Counted from the first letter of the stretch, positions 1-13,302 are shown. The stretch is 64,000 nucleotides of DNA from Caprimulgus europaeus (GCA_907165065.1 OU015529.1:4519054-4583053); one strand, 5' to 3'. A program made the numbers and translations. The notes: generated by a model from the sequence alone, not told the origin.

Positions 1-1681
1 AAAACAAAAAACCAGACTGTCATTTTTCATGCAGCAACCCTTGCCAGACTCAGCTGCAGGCCAGTGGTGGGACTTCTTGTTGCCTAAGGAAGTCTCCAGC
101 CGAGCTGCAGGAACACAGTGTACAGGCGGAAAGGACGGCTCTTTGTTTTCCTGTGCTTTGGGACAGCTTTACCTTCATTTAGCTGCTGGCCCTAGAGCCT
201 GGGTAAATAACTGAGCATAAAGCTCAATATTTTTTCTCCTGATTAAAAAAAAAAGAGGAAGAAAAAAACCAAAAGAGGCAGAAATAAAACTTTGATTACG
301 GAATTGGAAATCGAGGGACGTGCCAGTAGGGAGAGGAAGAAGAGCACCTGATTTGGCCAGGGCAATGTTCCAGAGGGCTGGGTGGGAGGTAGAGGAGCAG
401 GACAAAGCGTGAGGAAGCCTTCCCCTGGGAGGAAGCCCTCCCCAGGACAACAGGAAAGGCTCGACAAACACGAAGCGTTTGGGACTAAAGTAAATATTGC
501 AACTTAGGATGGAAATGCTGATGTTTTAATCAACACTGCTGTATCAATTAGGGATCATTTTTATTTCCTTGAAGGAAGTGGCAAACAGACAGAAATGGGG
601 ATTTTTATCTCGCACCAGACCTCCCACCTTCAATAAATGCGCAATGGGAATTCACAACGCCCTGGTGACTGCTGACGTTCACCATTCCATACTCTGAGGT
701 TATTTGCAGGTAGCAATTGACAGCGGCAGTTTAATTAAACAAAACCAGCAAGACTAAACTGCTCAAAGGGCAGACAATAATAATTTTCTAGAAATGGATC
801 CCTCCAGCTCTCGTGGAGGATAAACACACAGAGCACTTGCAAATTCTGATAAGCACTTTCAAGCTTGCATCGTTATCTTGCTTTTTTAATGCTGTGAACT
901 TGTTGGGAGGGATAAAAAAAAGCCAGAAATCTTTATTATTCTTCCTAAGGGATTCATTGCATTCTACTTTGCAGTGCTTCATCATCTCACCAATTTTCAC
1001 TGTACATGCTTTCAATAAATACTTATTATTATAAAGATAATAACACTCTTATCGCATTAATGACTTTGCAGTAGTGTAAATGAAAATGAATATTAATAAA
1101 GTTAACAGCAACCTCGATAATGCAGAACACTGGTAACTGGGAAATTCTCTCTGTGTTTCATAGTACAAGAAAGCTTTCTTTTCTGTTTTTTGTCTGTTTT
1201 TTTGTTTTTGTTTTTTTTTTTTAGCTCTATCAGCATTGGAAGGGAAAGCACATGAGATAGAAATTTAGATATTAGTGAAAAAGGATCAATGATTATTTCC
1301 TACTATAGATCACTGCAGTCTCTTTTATTAAAAATATCTTCTCAACCCCAATGTTTCCCTGAGGTATTTCTGCTGCCTACCAGCACTGCAATGAATGAAT
1401 GAAGATACCATATGGGCACTTGTCTTCCAGCATGTATATAGGTCTTTTGGGGTTCTACATGGATCTCAGCATATGGGTCACATTGATATTTCTTTTTTGA
1501 CCCAGTAGGAAAAAAAAAAAAAGGCAATGATGCTACAGCAGCCTTTCTGGGCAGTTGTGCTTTTTCTTATCTGAACAGCTTTCCTTTTACATTGTTTTTC
1601 CCTATAGTTTGTACACCAGCTGAGCTTGTAGCAGCCTTAGTGCAGCCAAAACATACCAGAGCAGATTCATCACTTTTATTC
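1..1681. other. Upstream intergenic DNA, no gene seen
   Basis: This is AT-rich sequence with short poly-T and poly-A runs (for example around 1210 and 1510). Open frames are short and show no recognisable protein. I see no transposon that I can name. Confidence 0.6.
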
Positions 1682-2055
1682 TCCTAGAGAAAAGGAAGCT
1701 GAGGGGAGACCTGGCTCTGTCCAAGTCCCTGAAAGGAGGGTGGAGAGAGGTGGGGGTGGGTCTGTTCAACCAAGGACCAAGGGACAGGACAAGAGGAAAT
1801 GGGCTCAAGTTGTACCCAGGGCAGTTGAGGTTGGATGTGAGGAAGAATTTCTTTGCTGAAAGGGTTCTGAGGCATTGGAAGGGGTTGCCCAGGGCAGTGG
1901 TGGAGTCCCCATCCCTGGAGGGATTGAAGAGTCGTGTAGACACAGTGCTGAGGGACATGGGTTACTCGGGAACTTGTCAGTGTTGGGTTCATGACTGGAC
2001 TCGATGATGTTAAAGGTCTTTTCCAATTGAGGCAATTCTGTGTGATTCTGTGATT
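1682..2055 (+). mobile_element. CR1 LINE 3' fragment
   Basis: The sequence has the CR1 3' region: GAGAAAAGGAAGCTGAGGGG, the GGACAGGACAAGAGG segment, then GATGATGTTAAAGGTC and terminal ATTCTGTG octamers. It is heavily 5'-truncated, as is usual for CR1. It creates long spurious open frames on both strands. Confidence 0.9.
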
Positions 2056-4619
2056 TGACAGGGCTGACCACGCTAGCACATGATTTTGTTTCAGCTTCAT
2101 AAAATGAAGCAAAGCCAGAGGTCATGTCCCCAGCCTGTCCCACGCTCAGGGAGTTGAGAACTTCCAGGAAGGCACAGATGTCCTGTCCACGGGAGATCTG
2201 CAGTTCAGGTGGCTCAAGGCACATCAGACCTCCCGCATGTCTCCAGCCCATCTGTGCAAGGCAAGAACAGTTGGCCTGACATGGCCCAGAAGCACTGGAC
2301 TGGCTGTGAAACTGGCTGTGTACAATCTTTGTTACTGTGGGAGACACATCAAATATTTCCAGAGGTCTTGCTGCTTGGTATGAACCACTGGGAATTCTGG
2401 ACAAGGGGACAAAATCCTGAAATTGCAGCCCACCAGAGAAGAAGAGTTTGTGGAAGCAAATGCATTGATTAAATAAAGGAGTCAACCATGAAGAAGTTTT
2501 CTCCCTTTTGTATTGCTTTACTTTGCATTTTTTGAAGAAGAGTCATCTCCAAGTAAACCATCAAACACGGGGATTTTTGCATCCCTGTATATTTCCCAAG
2601 TATTTTTCTTTCTTCACATGTAGGCTGCATTTGAGATTGGGAACACATGAAACTGAACATCAGAGCTTTTTGCATGATTTTACTACAGCATATGTTGTGC
2701 TGACCTAAAAAACTCCTATAGGAGCAATTGGTACCAGTAGTAGTAAGTTCTACAACAGAGAGAATAATCTATTCTGAACAAAGAGCTCTCAAACATAGGG
2801 CAGTTTGTTGGTCTAACAGGAGATGTGTGCCAGTTTGCTGAAAGTGCAGTCAGAGGGAATAAGGCAATTACAAGACTTTGAATAATAAACACAGAAATTT
2901 TAAATTTAAAAAAAAAATAAATTCAAAAAACCCCAAGGGTTTACCTAAGGTTAAACCCTGAAATTTTTAAGTGTACAAAACCTGATTATTGTCTTTAGAA
3001 TGCAGAACCCTGTCACATTGCTCATGTGCTGTCATAGCTTGTAGACATTTTTACACACTAAGGCATAAATTTAACAGAATAAACAATAATGGAAAAAAAA
3101 ACAGATGGCAACCAGTGCAGCCAAGCATTGGTTCAGAGAGTGAACTTAACTTTAAGGTTTCCTGGCTTAGCAGATTGCAGATCTCAAGCCTGACACTGAA
3201 TTAATGTAACTTTCTTGAGTACAGTCTTTTGGTAGAGGTGTGCTATTACCTTATCCAAAACAATAACATCTTGAGAAACCTTAGGTATGTGTGGATATGT
3301 AACTCATCTCAGATATTTGGGTTTGGTTTGCCAGTTTGGAGAAGGTAGATGTCTTTTACAATGGGATGGACAGTATCAGCAAATACCTGGTGACAGAACC
3401 TATGAGACATTCGTAATGAAGAAGAATTTATTGTATGTGGTAGCCTAGGAAGAATGTATTTCTCTATTTCTGACTGGCAGATGTAAAGAGGGTGGTAGGT
3501 ATAAATAAGAAAAAGTGATTGTATCACTGTGGGAACCTGTACTAACTCAGTCAATGACCCCTGGAGAGCTTAAGGAACTGTGCAAGAGCTTGACCTTGAT
3601 ATCAATGTAAGCTTTTTGTCCACACTGTTATGACAGTGTTACTAGAATTGGGTATAAATGAAATGTAGACATATTTTACAGGAGATTCCAGCATTCACAT
3701 TCACCTCTCTACACTGGCATTGCTCATCTGTCTTTCTCCACCACTCTGATTTACAACAGTCCTTAAAATGCAGACCAAGACCTCTCAGTGGTGTTTATGT
3801 CACTGTCATGTTTTCATTTTGTCCTGCTATTATGCTTTCAAGCAGTCAGAAGCTGGCAGCCACTGTCTCAAGCATTAAAGAGAATTGAATACATTCATAA
3901 TGGCCAAAGGGTATCGTGGCAACCAGAGGTGTGAAGGAAGGTGGCCAGGTTTCCAAACTGTGATTAAATATGGCTGCATAACCTTGGCATTAGCATCAAT
4001 TGCCTACAACTAACACAATAATTTTACCATTCAGAAATACTCCAGGGAAATAAATGTTTCTTATCATTGCCAGGAAAGCAGAATCATTAATGAACAGAAT
4101 GATGATGAAACACAGAAAGTCTTGGTTCTTGAGCAAAGCACATTAGTTTCTGGGATATGAGGCTCATTTGGAATAGGGATCTAATTCATGTAATCAACAC
4201 AAAGACTAAACACTAAAATAAAGACTGATTTCTGTGCCAGTCTTTCTATATGAGACACTTTCACAAATTGTATTTTTGTGTTCAGGAAAGGATATTTAGA
4301 TGCCTAAATATCCACTGGTGTATACCAACGGGCAGTTTGCCTGTGCAACTAGAAGAAAAGTGCTAGAGAGATGAGTTTTCCAGATCTGAGCTCCCCGGTG
4401 GTGTTCGTTGGCTCTCACTTTGAGAAGAACTGGCTCGGTGTGTTTCTCTGTTCTCACTATTGCTGGGTAGAATTCACAAGGCATTGAAGTGCTCCATGGC
4501 ACCAGTCCGAGCTCTTTGAATAGGGATGAGACTATCACTCTGTCTCATCTGCTGTATAGTGATGCTTGACATTAATATTTCACTTTTCACCAGAAGTTCT
4601 CAAAGCTCTTTTCAAGCCT
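2056..4619. other. Intergenic DNA, nothing recognised
   Basis: AT-rich unique sequence. There are no open frames with a known domain, no RNA gene and no simple repeat of note. Confidence 0.55.
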
Positions 4620-4985
4620 AATTAAGGTTCACATCACACTTAAGAATGAGGCAGATAGCCTAATGACAGGAAAAAGGAGGACAGGAGAAGCAAAATGACT
4701 TGCTCAGTATCACACAGTTGCAATCTTGAGGCTGAAACGCAAAGATCTTGAGTCTCAGTAGTTTGCTCTAACCACTAATGAATAATAATGACTGACCATA
4801 TTGATAATTAATAGCACTTTCACTGAGCTTAATACATGTAAAGTGCTGTTGAAATACTAATTCATTCACCCTCACTGATCACTGGGGGTATGTGTGGTCT
4901 TCATCCTGAAACCCACTCATTTTGCATCTGGAAAACCAACGAGTTAATCAGACATTTCTCCACAGCAGAAAGCTAAGCATGGAAA
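4620..4985 (-). mobile_element. Ancient MIR-like SINE remnants (one or two copies)
   Basis: Read on the + strand, the block contains ACTTGCTCAGTATCACACAG and then GCTCTAACCACTA, matching the antisense of a MIR/CORE-SINE body and its tRNA-like box A. It is followed by AATACATGTAAAGTGCTG and a CATTTTGCATCTGGAAAACC-like piece that matches the antisense MIR tail and centre. Divergence is high, so the family name is uncertain. Confidence 0.45.
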
Positions 4986-5059
4986 TGGTTGCAGGATGAG
5001 GTATGAAAGAGGGTGCTCACAGGGTCTGGCTTTTGGCATGTGACACTGAAGTGCCGGAT

Positions 5060-5627
5060 GTGTGGCCAGCAGGTCGAGGGAGGGGATTCTGCCCCTCTAT
5101 TCTCGTGAGACCCAACCTGCAGTGCTGTGTCCAATTCTGGGGCCCTCAACAGCAGAAGGACATGGACCTACTGGAGCCAGTCCAGAGGAGGCCACGAGGA
5201 TCATCCAGGGGCTGGAGCAGCTCTGCTGTGAGGACAGGCTGAGAGAGTTGGGGCTGTTCAGCCTGGAGAAGAGAAGGCTCCAGGGAGACCTTCTAGCGGC
5301 CTCCCAGTACCTGAATGGGCTCCAGGAGAGCTGGGGAGAGACTTTGAACAAGGGCAGGGAGTGACAGAACAAGGAGTAATGGCTTTAAACTTGAAAAGGG
5401 GAGATTGAGATTAGATGTGAGAAAGAAATTCTTCACTCTGAGGGTGGTGAGACACTGGTCCAGGTTGCCCAGAGAAGCTGTGGCTGCTCCTCCCTGGAAG
5501 TGTTCTCAGCCAGGTTGGATGAGGCTTTGAGCAAACTGGTCTAGTGGAAGGTGTCCCTGCTGCTGGCAAGGGGAACTGGATGAGCTTTAAGGTCTCTTCC
5601 GACCCAAACCATTCTATGATTCTATGT
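5060..5627 (+). mobile_element. CR1 LINE 3' fragment (about 570 bp)
   Basis: Begins near GGCCAGCAGGTCGAGGGA and runs through the GAGAGAGTTGGGGCTGTTCA and GAAGAGAAGGCTCCAGGGAG blocks to terminal ATTCTATG octamers at 5611-5626. Open frames inside are decayed ORF2 C-terminus. Confidence 0.95.
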
Positions 5628-7916
5628 AGGGGTGCTTGAGCTGAGCACTTGGTCTCCCTTACTGCCAGCAGAGAGAAGCAGGCACCATTAGTAGCCCATT
5701 CAAAGCATCTGAAGCAGAAGCTATTTCTCTCTGCTGGGCCCCTGGAGATACTGACATCAGAAGTCTCAAGATAGACATGTGAACACTCTCCCTTCAGTGC
5801 TTATCATTATTCCCACTGTGCAGGTGGGTGAACTGGAAAGGACAGGACTGTGCTGAATTAAGTGAGCTGCCTGCAATGGTCAGGCTCCCTCTGTGCTGCT
5901 CCATAAAACCCCTGGAAATGTGTATAAGGAAAAGAATATGCAAAGCTGAATAAACCCCTAGGGAATATGTTTTAAGTTGTAAAAATACAGAGACAGTATT
6001 GATATATCTCAGAGTGCTCTTGGAATATATGGTGAGTCATGAGCACCCGTATATTAAATGGTCAACACTTACTCAACAAAAGTAATTTCTCATGCGAGAC
6101 CACAGGAGTCACAGGAATTGGCTTTGCACCAAACTGCCTGATTCAGCAAGATATTACCAGTGTGCAGAAGCTCTGCTCTTGTGTTTCAGCTTTTAGGCAC
6201 TGGGAGAGAGGAAGTAACCAGCACGAGGAGAAACCAAGAGATTCAAGTATGGCAGTGTTTTAACTATGTGAGTAGAAACCTATCAGAAAAAAAAAAGCAT
6301 TAAGAATAGATAAAACATGTATGAAATTCATCCCTTCCATGTTATTTCTTCAGCTTGTATGATGGAGACTAAATTTTATCTCTTTGTTTTCTGCCATCTC
6401 TGGTATTCTTCCTAAAGTCAAAATTCTGTTGCAACTATGGTAGTCACAAAAAAAATATAATATAAGAAAGTGTTTATCAGTTCTTTCATTGCAGGTGGAC
6501 TGGAAGAATGGTTGCAAATTGAAATGACTTTGTAACAAAGCCTGAGTTAGCCAAAAAAAAAAAAAAAGGCAGAAAAAAGCAGTATCATTTTTTTTTCTGA
6601 AATTAGCAGAACAAATAACACTTGGAGAAAACATTTGTCATTATGTCAGCAAGGAGGTATGTGCTTTATCATTGTAATAATGGTTTTCATAACTTTGATG
6701 GTAAAGGCAGTTGATCTATCTTGATATTTTTCATATAACACCTAGCAAGTTAAATGAATTTATTTGTGTATCTCGAATGAAGGCAAATCTGAAATAAGCA
6801 TGCTTGGAAATTCATCTCTCTCTAGATGTGCAGGGTCAGGGACCACTCTCTGGTCCTGAGGGAAAGCAGCACAGCAGAGGCTATCTCTGCACAATTGAAC
6901 CCTCTTCTTTTAAAAGTGGGGTGACCTCATGCATTGACCTCATCGGTGACTTCATAGCTATGGGAACAGACTTCATAGCTACAGGAAGTCACTGACCACG
7001 CTGCTCCCGGAATCAGATACCATCTGGGCTAAACAGAGCATGCAAAAGCATGGCAGAGTGGGACTTCATAGCTGGGCTCCAGATACTGTCCTTCCCTACC
7101 CTAATACTGGTCAGGTAGCAACTCATCAGGTGTGAGGGACACCCGTGTCCCCCTGGGATCCCCTCTCATACAGGTACAGGGTTTCCTCTTCATACATGAA
7201 TTTCTGCTGCAACAAATGGCAAGTCCCTGTGGTGAGCACTTACCCCACAAACTCAACATGAACAAATCACCCTTGGTATTGAAATATTTAGACATTATGG
7301 CTAAAAGAAACAGCCATTTTCTTGTCCAGCAATATGAAATGTTTATCCAAAATGTAAATAATTCTTAAGGAAAGATTGTATGTATATTTGCTTCATGCCA
7401 CAATCTGGTTTTTTTCAGCTCTGAAGCCCCTGCTGAAGGCTGGGGTTTGCAAGGAACTGCAGGTTTAGGCATGAATGAGGAAGAACAGATGGGAAAGAGG
7501 AAATACTAAAGTATGCAGGGAAAAGAGCTTATAAAATATAGTTAATCTGATTTTTCTTGAGGTAGCTAGAATGGTCAAAATTAGTTAAGGAAATAGGGTA
7601 CACATATAATCCAAGCTCTTGTTAGAATACATCCCTGATTGAATTTTAAATGCTTCATTCTGAATTCAGGAGCTGGAGGAGGAGTAATAAATGACACGAA
7701 AGTAAAAACTCTGGGAAGTGGAGTGCACATAAAATGGCCCAGTGACCTACAATCCCTACCAGTGGCTCAGAGATTAAATATATTAATAGACATAATAGAT
7801 CTGGAGAGTGACAGGTTAAATAAATGACACAGAGGGGAAAAGATTATTCTGTAACAGAAACTAAATGCCTCCACGAGTAACACTCTTCCCTCCTTATTCA
7901 CAAGAGAAATAGGAAA
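5628..7916. other. Intergenic DNA with a possible MIR-like scrap
   Basis: Mostly unique AT-rich sequence. At about 5795-5895 the pattern ATTATTCCCACTGTGCAGG...AAGTGAGCTGCC resembles the antisense centre of a MIR-type SINE, but weakly. A short local direct repeat of GACTTCATAGCTA occurs at about 6950-6985. No gene is seen. Confidence 0.45.
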
Positions 7917-8262
7917 CAACAGGCTGAGAGAGTTGGGGCTGTTCAGCCTGGAGAAGAGAAGGCTCCAGGGAGATCTTGTAGAGGCCTTCCAGTACCTGAA
8001 GGGGCTCCAGGAAGGCTGGGGAGGGACTTTGGACAAGGGCAGGGAGTGACAGAACAAGGGGTGATGGCTTTAAACTGGAAGAGGGGAGTAGATTGAGATG
8101 AGATCTGAGGAAGAAATTCTTTCCTGTGAGGGTGGTGAGACCCTGGCCCAGGTTGCCCAGAGGAGCTGTGGCTGCTCCTCCCTGGAAGTGTTGAAGGCCA
8201 GGTTGGATGAGGCTTTGAGCAACCTGGTCTAGTGGAAGGTGTCCCTGCTGTTAGAGGGAGGT
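7917..8262 (+). mobile_element. CR1 LINE fragment lacking its 3' octamers
   Basis: Starts in the GGCTGAGAGAGTTGGGG block and ends after AAGGTGTCCCTGCTG without the usual tail repeats. It is closely related to the copies at 5060, 16036 and 59982. Confidence 0.92.
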
Positions 8263-8879
8263 CTTAGAGCATCTTTACCCATTCAGTCTGCTTCTTAGCT
8301 GTCTCAAGCTATTCTTTACTCAAACTCATAGTGTGTTACAGATTTCTAAAGCCTTTTTTTTTAAATTTTGTATTAAGACAAACAATTTAAGTAAGAGCCT
8401 GAACCAACTTAATGTCAAGCTCCTTGGCTGCTGGCTCACCTAGTTTCACCATTGCTGTGATGAGCCCTTGGTTGGTGTCACACATCTAAGAGTTACAGGA
8501 GGAGCAATGTGAAACCCTCAGGCCATCAGCACGCGTCAACTATTTCTGGTGCCAGTTTGAACCCACCTCCATTTGTCTTCTAAATCATAACTCCCCATTC
8601 ATATTCCTTTGGAGAATCACAGAGCTGTGCATGCAGCAGGTTGAAAAGCTTTTCCTGCCCTAGAAGTTGCCCATGTATATTTCCAAAAGCAGCAGGTTTC
8701 AACCAGCCTCAAGCCTTCTTGTTGCATGCGGTGCCACAAAAGCATTACGGTAATACTGAGTGCTGAACCATTTAAAATCTATTTTAATTGATTCCCAGCT
8801 ACTTCATGATTCCAGCATATTGTTAAATCAGCGGTAGATAAAAGTAGCAGGAGGTAACATCTTTTGTATTGCTGCAGGG
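8263..8879. other. Intergenic DNA, nothing recognised
   Basis: Unique sequence with no credible open frame or repeat. Confidence 0.5.
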
Positions 8880-9130
8880 AGATCACACCTAAAATAAAGC
8901 ATTAAATTCTGGGTGCCTCATTGCTGGAGAGATACAGACAAATTGGAAGAAAGTCATAGAAGAGCAATAAAAATGATTAAGGGTCTGAAGAGACTGAGTT
9001 ATGAGTGGAGATTAAAGGAACTTAATATGTATCACTTGGCTAAATGATGACTAAGAGGGAAACGATACCCTTCAACAAGTACTTGGAGGGCATAAATATC
9101 AGAAAGAAAAAGCAATTCTTTAGGGTGCTG
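8880..9130 (+). mobile_element. Ancient L3-like CR1 fragment
   Basis: The segments GGAGAGATACAGACAAATTG, AGAAGAGCAATAAAAATGAT and GTCTGAAGAGACTGAGTTAT match the old L3/CR1 lineage rather than the young avian CR1 copies. Divergence and AT drift indicate great age. Confidence 0.65.
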
Positions 9131-10403
9131 GAGGACGTGCAACTTGGGATAAAAGCATGGAGTGAGGCAAAAGGAAACTGGCTCTCAGCATATGTCATTA
9201 AAATCTAACAGACCATTTGGGGGAAATCAAATGGAAACACCTTTATCTAATCAAGTTTTAGTATTAATTTTTGCCTATTCTAGGAAGGAAAAAAAAAAGG
9301 GGGGAAAAAAAAAAGCATTGTCTTCAATTAAAGACTGAGCAAGAACTCTCAGGTGCACCCCAGGGATGTGCATGCCAAGAAGAATAATTCCCAATCCAAG
9401 TTGGGAAAAGAGCAAAAAAAAGCATTCTGAGTATTTGGAATTTGATATACCCTTTATGGGAGGCAAAGGATGTATAAGATATAAAATTAGTGATCTGTAT
9501 TTTAGGAATGTGTCTGTTGCCAGGAGACCATGGGGAAAATAAAAGTAATAATGCATTTCTTTAAAAAATACGTATTCCATTAATTCCAGTGAGAATTATA
9601 CCAATATTTTAATGGGAGAACAGACAACTAAAAAGAATAAATCTTTCTGCAATTTTTCTCACAGCACCCACTCAGAGCTCAGCGATGGAAGAAGTGATGA
9701 AATAGTCTCCACAGGTGCCAGGGTGCTGTGGCTGCACATCCTAAGCCCAACCTGTGTTAGAAAGCAACCATGCATGCCAGAGGATTGAGTGCCTGTGTGG
9801 AACTGGGCTTTGCTGTGCCTCTGCTCAGCAGAGTGGCTCAGCAGAGTTCAGTCCAAAAACTGTGAGGTACAACATATCTATCACCTTGTGGTTTTTTCAG
9901 ACATACTGGATGGAAACTCCCCAGTTGAATTTAGAGATCCCCACCCAGGAAATTTTTTGCTACTATTTCCAGCTCCCCCTTTGCTTTTCTGGGCAAAGGA
10001 AGAACCCTGAACCTGCTCGCTCCACCAGCTCTCATGGGGAACTCAACACGATCACTTGCTCATCGCAGCTCATGGCAGAGGGGGGACAGAGAAGTTTTGG
10101 GGAAGTTTTTGTCTTTTCCTGTCACAACCCACATCCGTTTCTGGTGAGATTACAATTTGACGTCAGGGTATCAGTTTACGCTGGTACTCTGCAGCAACAT
10201 CCCTTGAGAAAAGCTGTGGAAAGCAGTGCCTGGTGATGGGAGGTCATGGGAAAAGGTGTCCCCAAAAGCAACAAGAGTGGGAAGCAAAAGTCTCCCAGGT
10301 GCTTGCAGGCAATGAATTTCTTCTCCTGGTTTTTGAGGAGAGAGGAAGCACAAAGCAGAAATATCTACATTTCCAAACTCTCCTTTTGAGAATAACATCA
10401 AGA
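9131..10403. other. Intergenic DNA; one unexplained 160-codon open frame
   Basis: A + strand open frame runs 9754-10236 without a recognisable domain, splice context or good start. It may be chance. The rest is unique sequence. Confidence 0.4.
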
Positions 10404-10876
10404 TGCAGATGGGTCCAGAGGAGGACACAAAAATGATCAGAGAAGTGGAACACCTCTCCTATGAAGAGAGGCTGAGAGAGTTGGGGCTGTTCAGCCTGGA
10501 GAAGAGAAGGCTCCAGGGAGACCTTCTAGAGGCTTTTCAATACTTAAAGTTGGCTTATAAGAGTAATGGGGGCAAACTTCTTAATAGGGCCTGTAGCTAT
10601 AGGACAAGGGGTGATGGTTTTAAGTTAAAAGAGGCGAGATTCAGACTACATAGAAGGAGGAAATTTTTTACACTGAGAGTGGTGAAACCCTGGCACAAGT
10701 TGCCCGGAGAGGTGGTAGAAGCCCCATCCCTGGAAACATTCAAGGTCAGGTTGGACGGGGCTCTGAGCAACCTGATCTGGTTGGAGATGTCCTTGCTCAC
10801 TGCAGGGGGCTGGACTAGATGGCCTTGAAAGGTCCAGTCCAGCCCAAATCATTTGATGATTCCATGATTCTATGAT
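10404..10876 (+). mobile_element. CR1 LINE 3' fragment
   Basis: Starts at the GGGTCCAGAGGAGG block, passes through the GGGGCTGTTCAGCCTGGAG block and ends in GATTCCATGATTCTATGAT. An open frame of 141 codons inside is the decayed reverse-transcriptase ORF C-terminus, not a gene. Confidence 0.95.
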
Positions 10877-12161
10877 CTGCTGTAACAAGCATGGGGAGGA
10901 AGAGCAGCATATCTTCCTGGATGAGTGTCCCATGACAGTGGTGCTCTGAGAACACAAGCTGATGTGTTTATCCCAGGGTTAAATCTGGCTATAAATGCAC
11001 AGTTCTGCTGCCATCAAACCCAGCCACCAGCCCTCTTCACCAGACTTCTGCCCCAAACCCTGGTCAGCAGCAATAAGGACTCCCCTGCGTAAAAAAAACA
11101 CCTTTAAAATTCACACACCCACACTACCAGTTGTGTCCTGCTTTTCAACACCCCTAAAGGGCTCTCCCATCTTCTTTTTTATTATTATTTATTTTTTTTA
11201 AACCAGATAAACCTGCTCAGAGCTAAGAAATATGTATAAACTTGTTTTAAAAGTGAGATGATCCTTTATATGTTGCAGAGTAAGCATGGCAACCAGCAGA
11301 AATCAGATTTACAGAGGTGGAGGTCAGGAGCTTTCCTTTTATGAAAACCAATCTAGTCAGAGAAAGTTTAATATCATCTCTGTTTTGAAATATCTTAATC
11401 TCTTCCCTCCTGGAACATGTTGAATAAAGAGAATCAAAGTTTAGTCTTAGTTTTTTTTCATTTTTAGAGACTATTTATTCTGGCTGTTCTTCTGGTTATC
11501 ATTGTTTATGGTCACACAGTTCCTGGACGGTGATTTATTAGGCCATAAAATTTTGTATTTCCCTCCTCATCTCACCAGGTGATGTTGAAGATAGTTTGTA
11601 AGTGTCCATGAGGTGGGTAGGCACAACCTTTATGGAGGGCATGGAATTTTTGAGCTTCCACATTTAGATACCATCATCAAGGTATTTATTCCAGCTGATG
11701 GATGGTGGGGACTCCTGTGAACAGAGACTTCCCCAGGGAATTAAGATCTTGTTTTCATGGCAGCTTCTTTATTCCTTTTTTTTAATGCATAAAAAAGAAG
11801 AGGGTATAATTATGCAGAAATCTATCTAAGCATAATTACTATTCAGAGCATCCCAGGAGATCTAAAAAGGCCTTAGAGGGCAACATATTTAACCCAGACC
11901 AGAAACACTCAATATTTGTGAATATTCTATAAATCCCAGGTTGCACCTAGTCAGGTCTTTTACTCTGAGGTTTTTTTAGCTAAGAATTAAGTGAGAAGAG
12001 ATGTGACCTGACCAGAGATACATACACTGTGCTGTAGGAAACACGTGTGTGTGTGATTTTTAAGTCAGTCTCTTAGTTATTCATAAATGGTCTTACAGGT
12101 GTATCATCACCCAGTTGAAATCCTTAAACTGTTTGGCTCCAAATCACAGCTGTGTCATTTC
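10877..12161. other. Intergenic AT-rich DNA
   Basis: No gene or transposon recognised. Contains a short GT run near 12043. Confidence 0.5.
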
Positions 12162-12282
12162 ATAGAGTCACAGACTGGTTTGGGTTGGAAGGGACCTTAA
12201 AGCTCATCCAGTTCCAACCCCCCTGCCATCAGCAGGGACACCTTCCACTAGACCAGGTTGCTCAAAGCCTCATCCAGCTCAT
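12162..12282 (-). mobile_element. CR1 LINE 3' end, antisense
   Basis: The + strand reads CATAGAGTCACAGACTGG, then GGAAGGGACCTTAAAGCTCA and GCAGGGACACCTTCCACTAG. This is the reverse complement of the same CR1 subfamily as 16036-16346. Only about 120 bp is kept. Confidence 0.92.
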
Positions 12283-13077
12283 TTGAAAGCCTCATTTGAA
12301 AGCTTCTGGTTTGCATTTTATTATTGAGTTACGTACTCCATCCCAGCCAGACCCAGTACAGCTTTAAAACATGTTCCCACAAATTTGTAAGTTTTAATGG
12401 TTGTGAAAGTGACAACCAGAAGTGGACTTGATCATGAAAGGAGATACTAAAACAGAATATCCACTTTTCTTTCATATTTAGCTCATGCTTCATCACCTCA
12501 ACTTCTTAGAAAGAACATTGCTGAATATTAAACACGCAGATCGAAGCCCAACAGTGGGTTCACTTCATGTTAGGAAGGAAATAGAAGAGCTTTCCTCCTC
12601 CAGCATGCTTGCACAAACCTTGGCCAACCGCGGACGGTCACAGCTGCCCAACATTTCTGATACCATCAGCTTTGCAAGTGTTGCATGAAACCTTCATGCT
12701 ACATCGCAGAAGGTATCTGTGTATATCACATGGATGGGTTAATAAGCAGATTATTTACATATATATTTATGTATATATGGTAGGATCCTCTTAGTTGAGA
12801 ATGAACCTTGCACTTATTGAATAGCAGATTTTGGCTTCTTGGTGAATGTTGATGCTGTTGCCATTTCAAAGCTGGCAGCACGTGCTGCACACAGCCTGCA
12901 AAGAGCATGGCGTGGAAATCTGCCTTGCTCAAGTGATGGAGAGACGAGTGACTTGTCTCCTCGGGTTGACCTCTGGTTGCCTCATCACAGTTTGGGATGT
13001 TGGGTCCAACTCAGTGCCCTTTGCTTGGGACTGCTCGAATGTCCCTGTAAGACCCATCTCCATCCAAACGTTTTCCA
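12283..13077. other. Sequence flanking the CpG island
   Basis: Unique sequence rising in GC toward 13 kb; a short TA-rich run lies near 12755-12780. Possible promoter-flanking DNA, with no gene seen. Confidence 0.5.
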
Positions 13078-13302
13078 GTGAGCCCTGCCCTGCTGGTGCT
13101 GCCTGCTGCGGCCACGCTCAGCGGGATCCCCGCAGCCTCCACCGCCTCCGCCGATCAGGGGACCTCCGACCCACCCCTCCGGGGGGCAGCGCTGGGGACC
13201 CCCCGCCCCATAGAGCCAGCGGGGCCGAGCCGAGCGGCTGCACCCGCCTCCCGGGCTGCGCTGCGCGACTGGGGAGCGGCGCGGGGCTGCTCCCTCCCCC
13301 TT

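Noticed and set aside
1684..2485. Minus-strand frames of up to 226 codons
   Set aside because: A large part is the antisense of a CR1 3' fragment; there is no conserved domain in the remainder.
10403..10828. 141-codon + strand frame
   Set aside because: It lies entirely in a CR1 LINE and is decayed ORF2 C-terminus, not a host gene.
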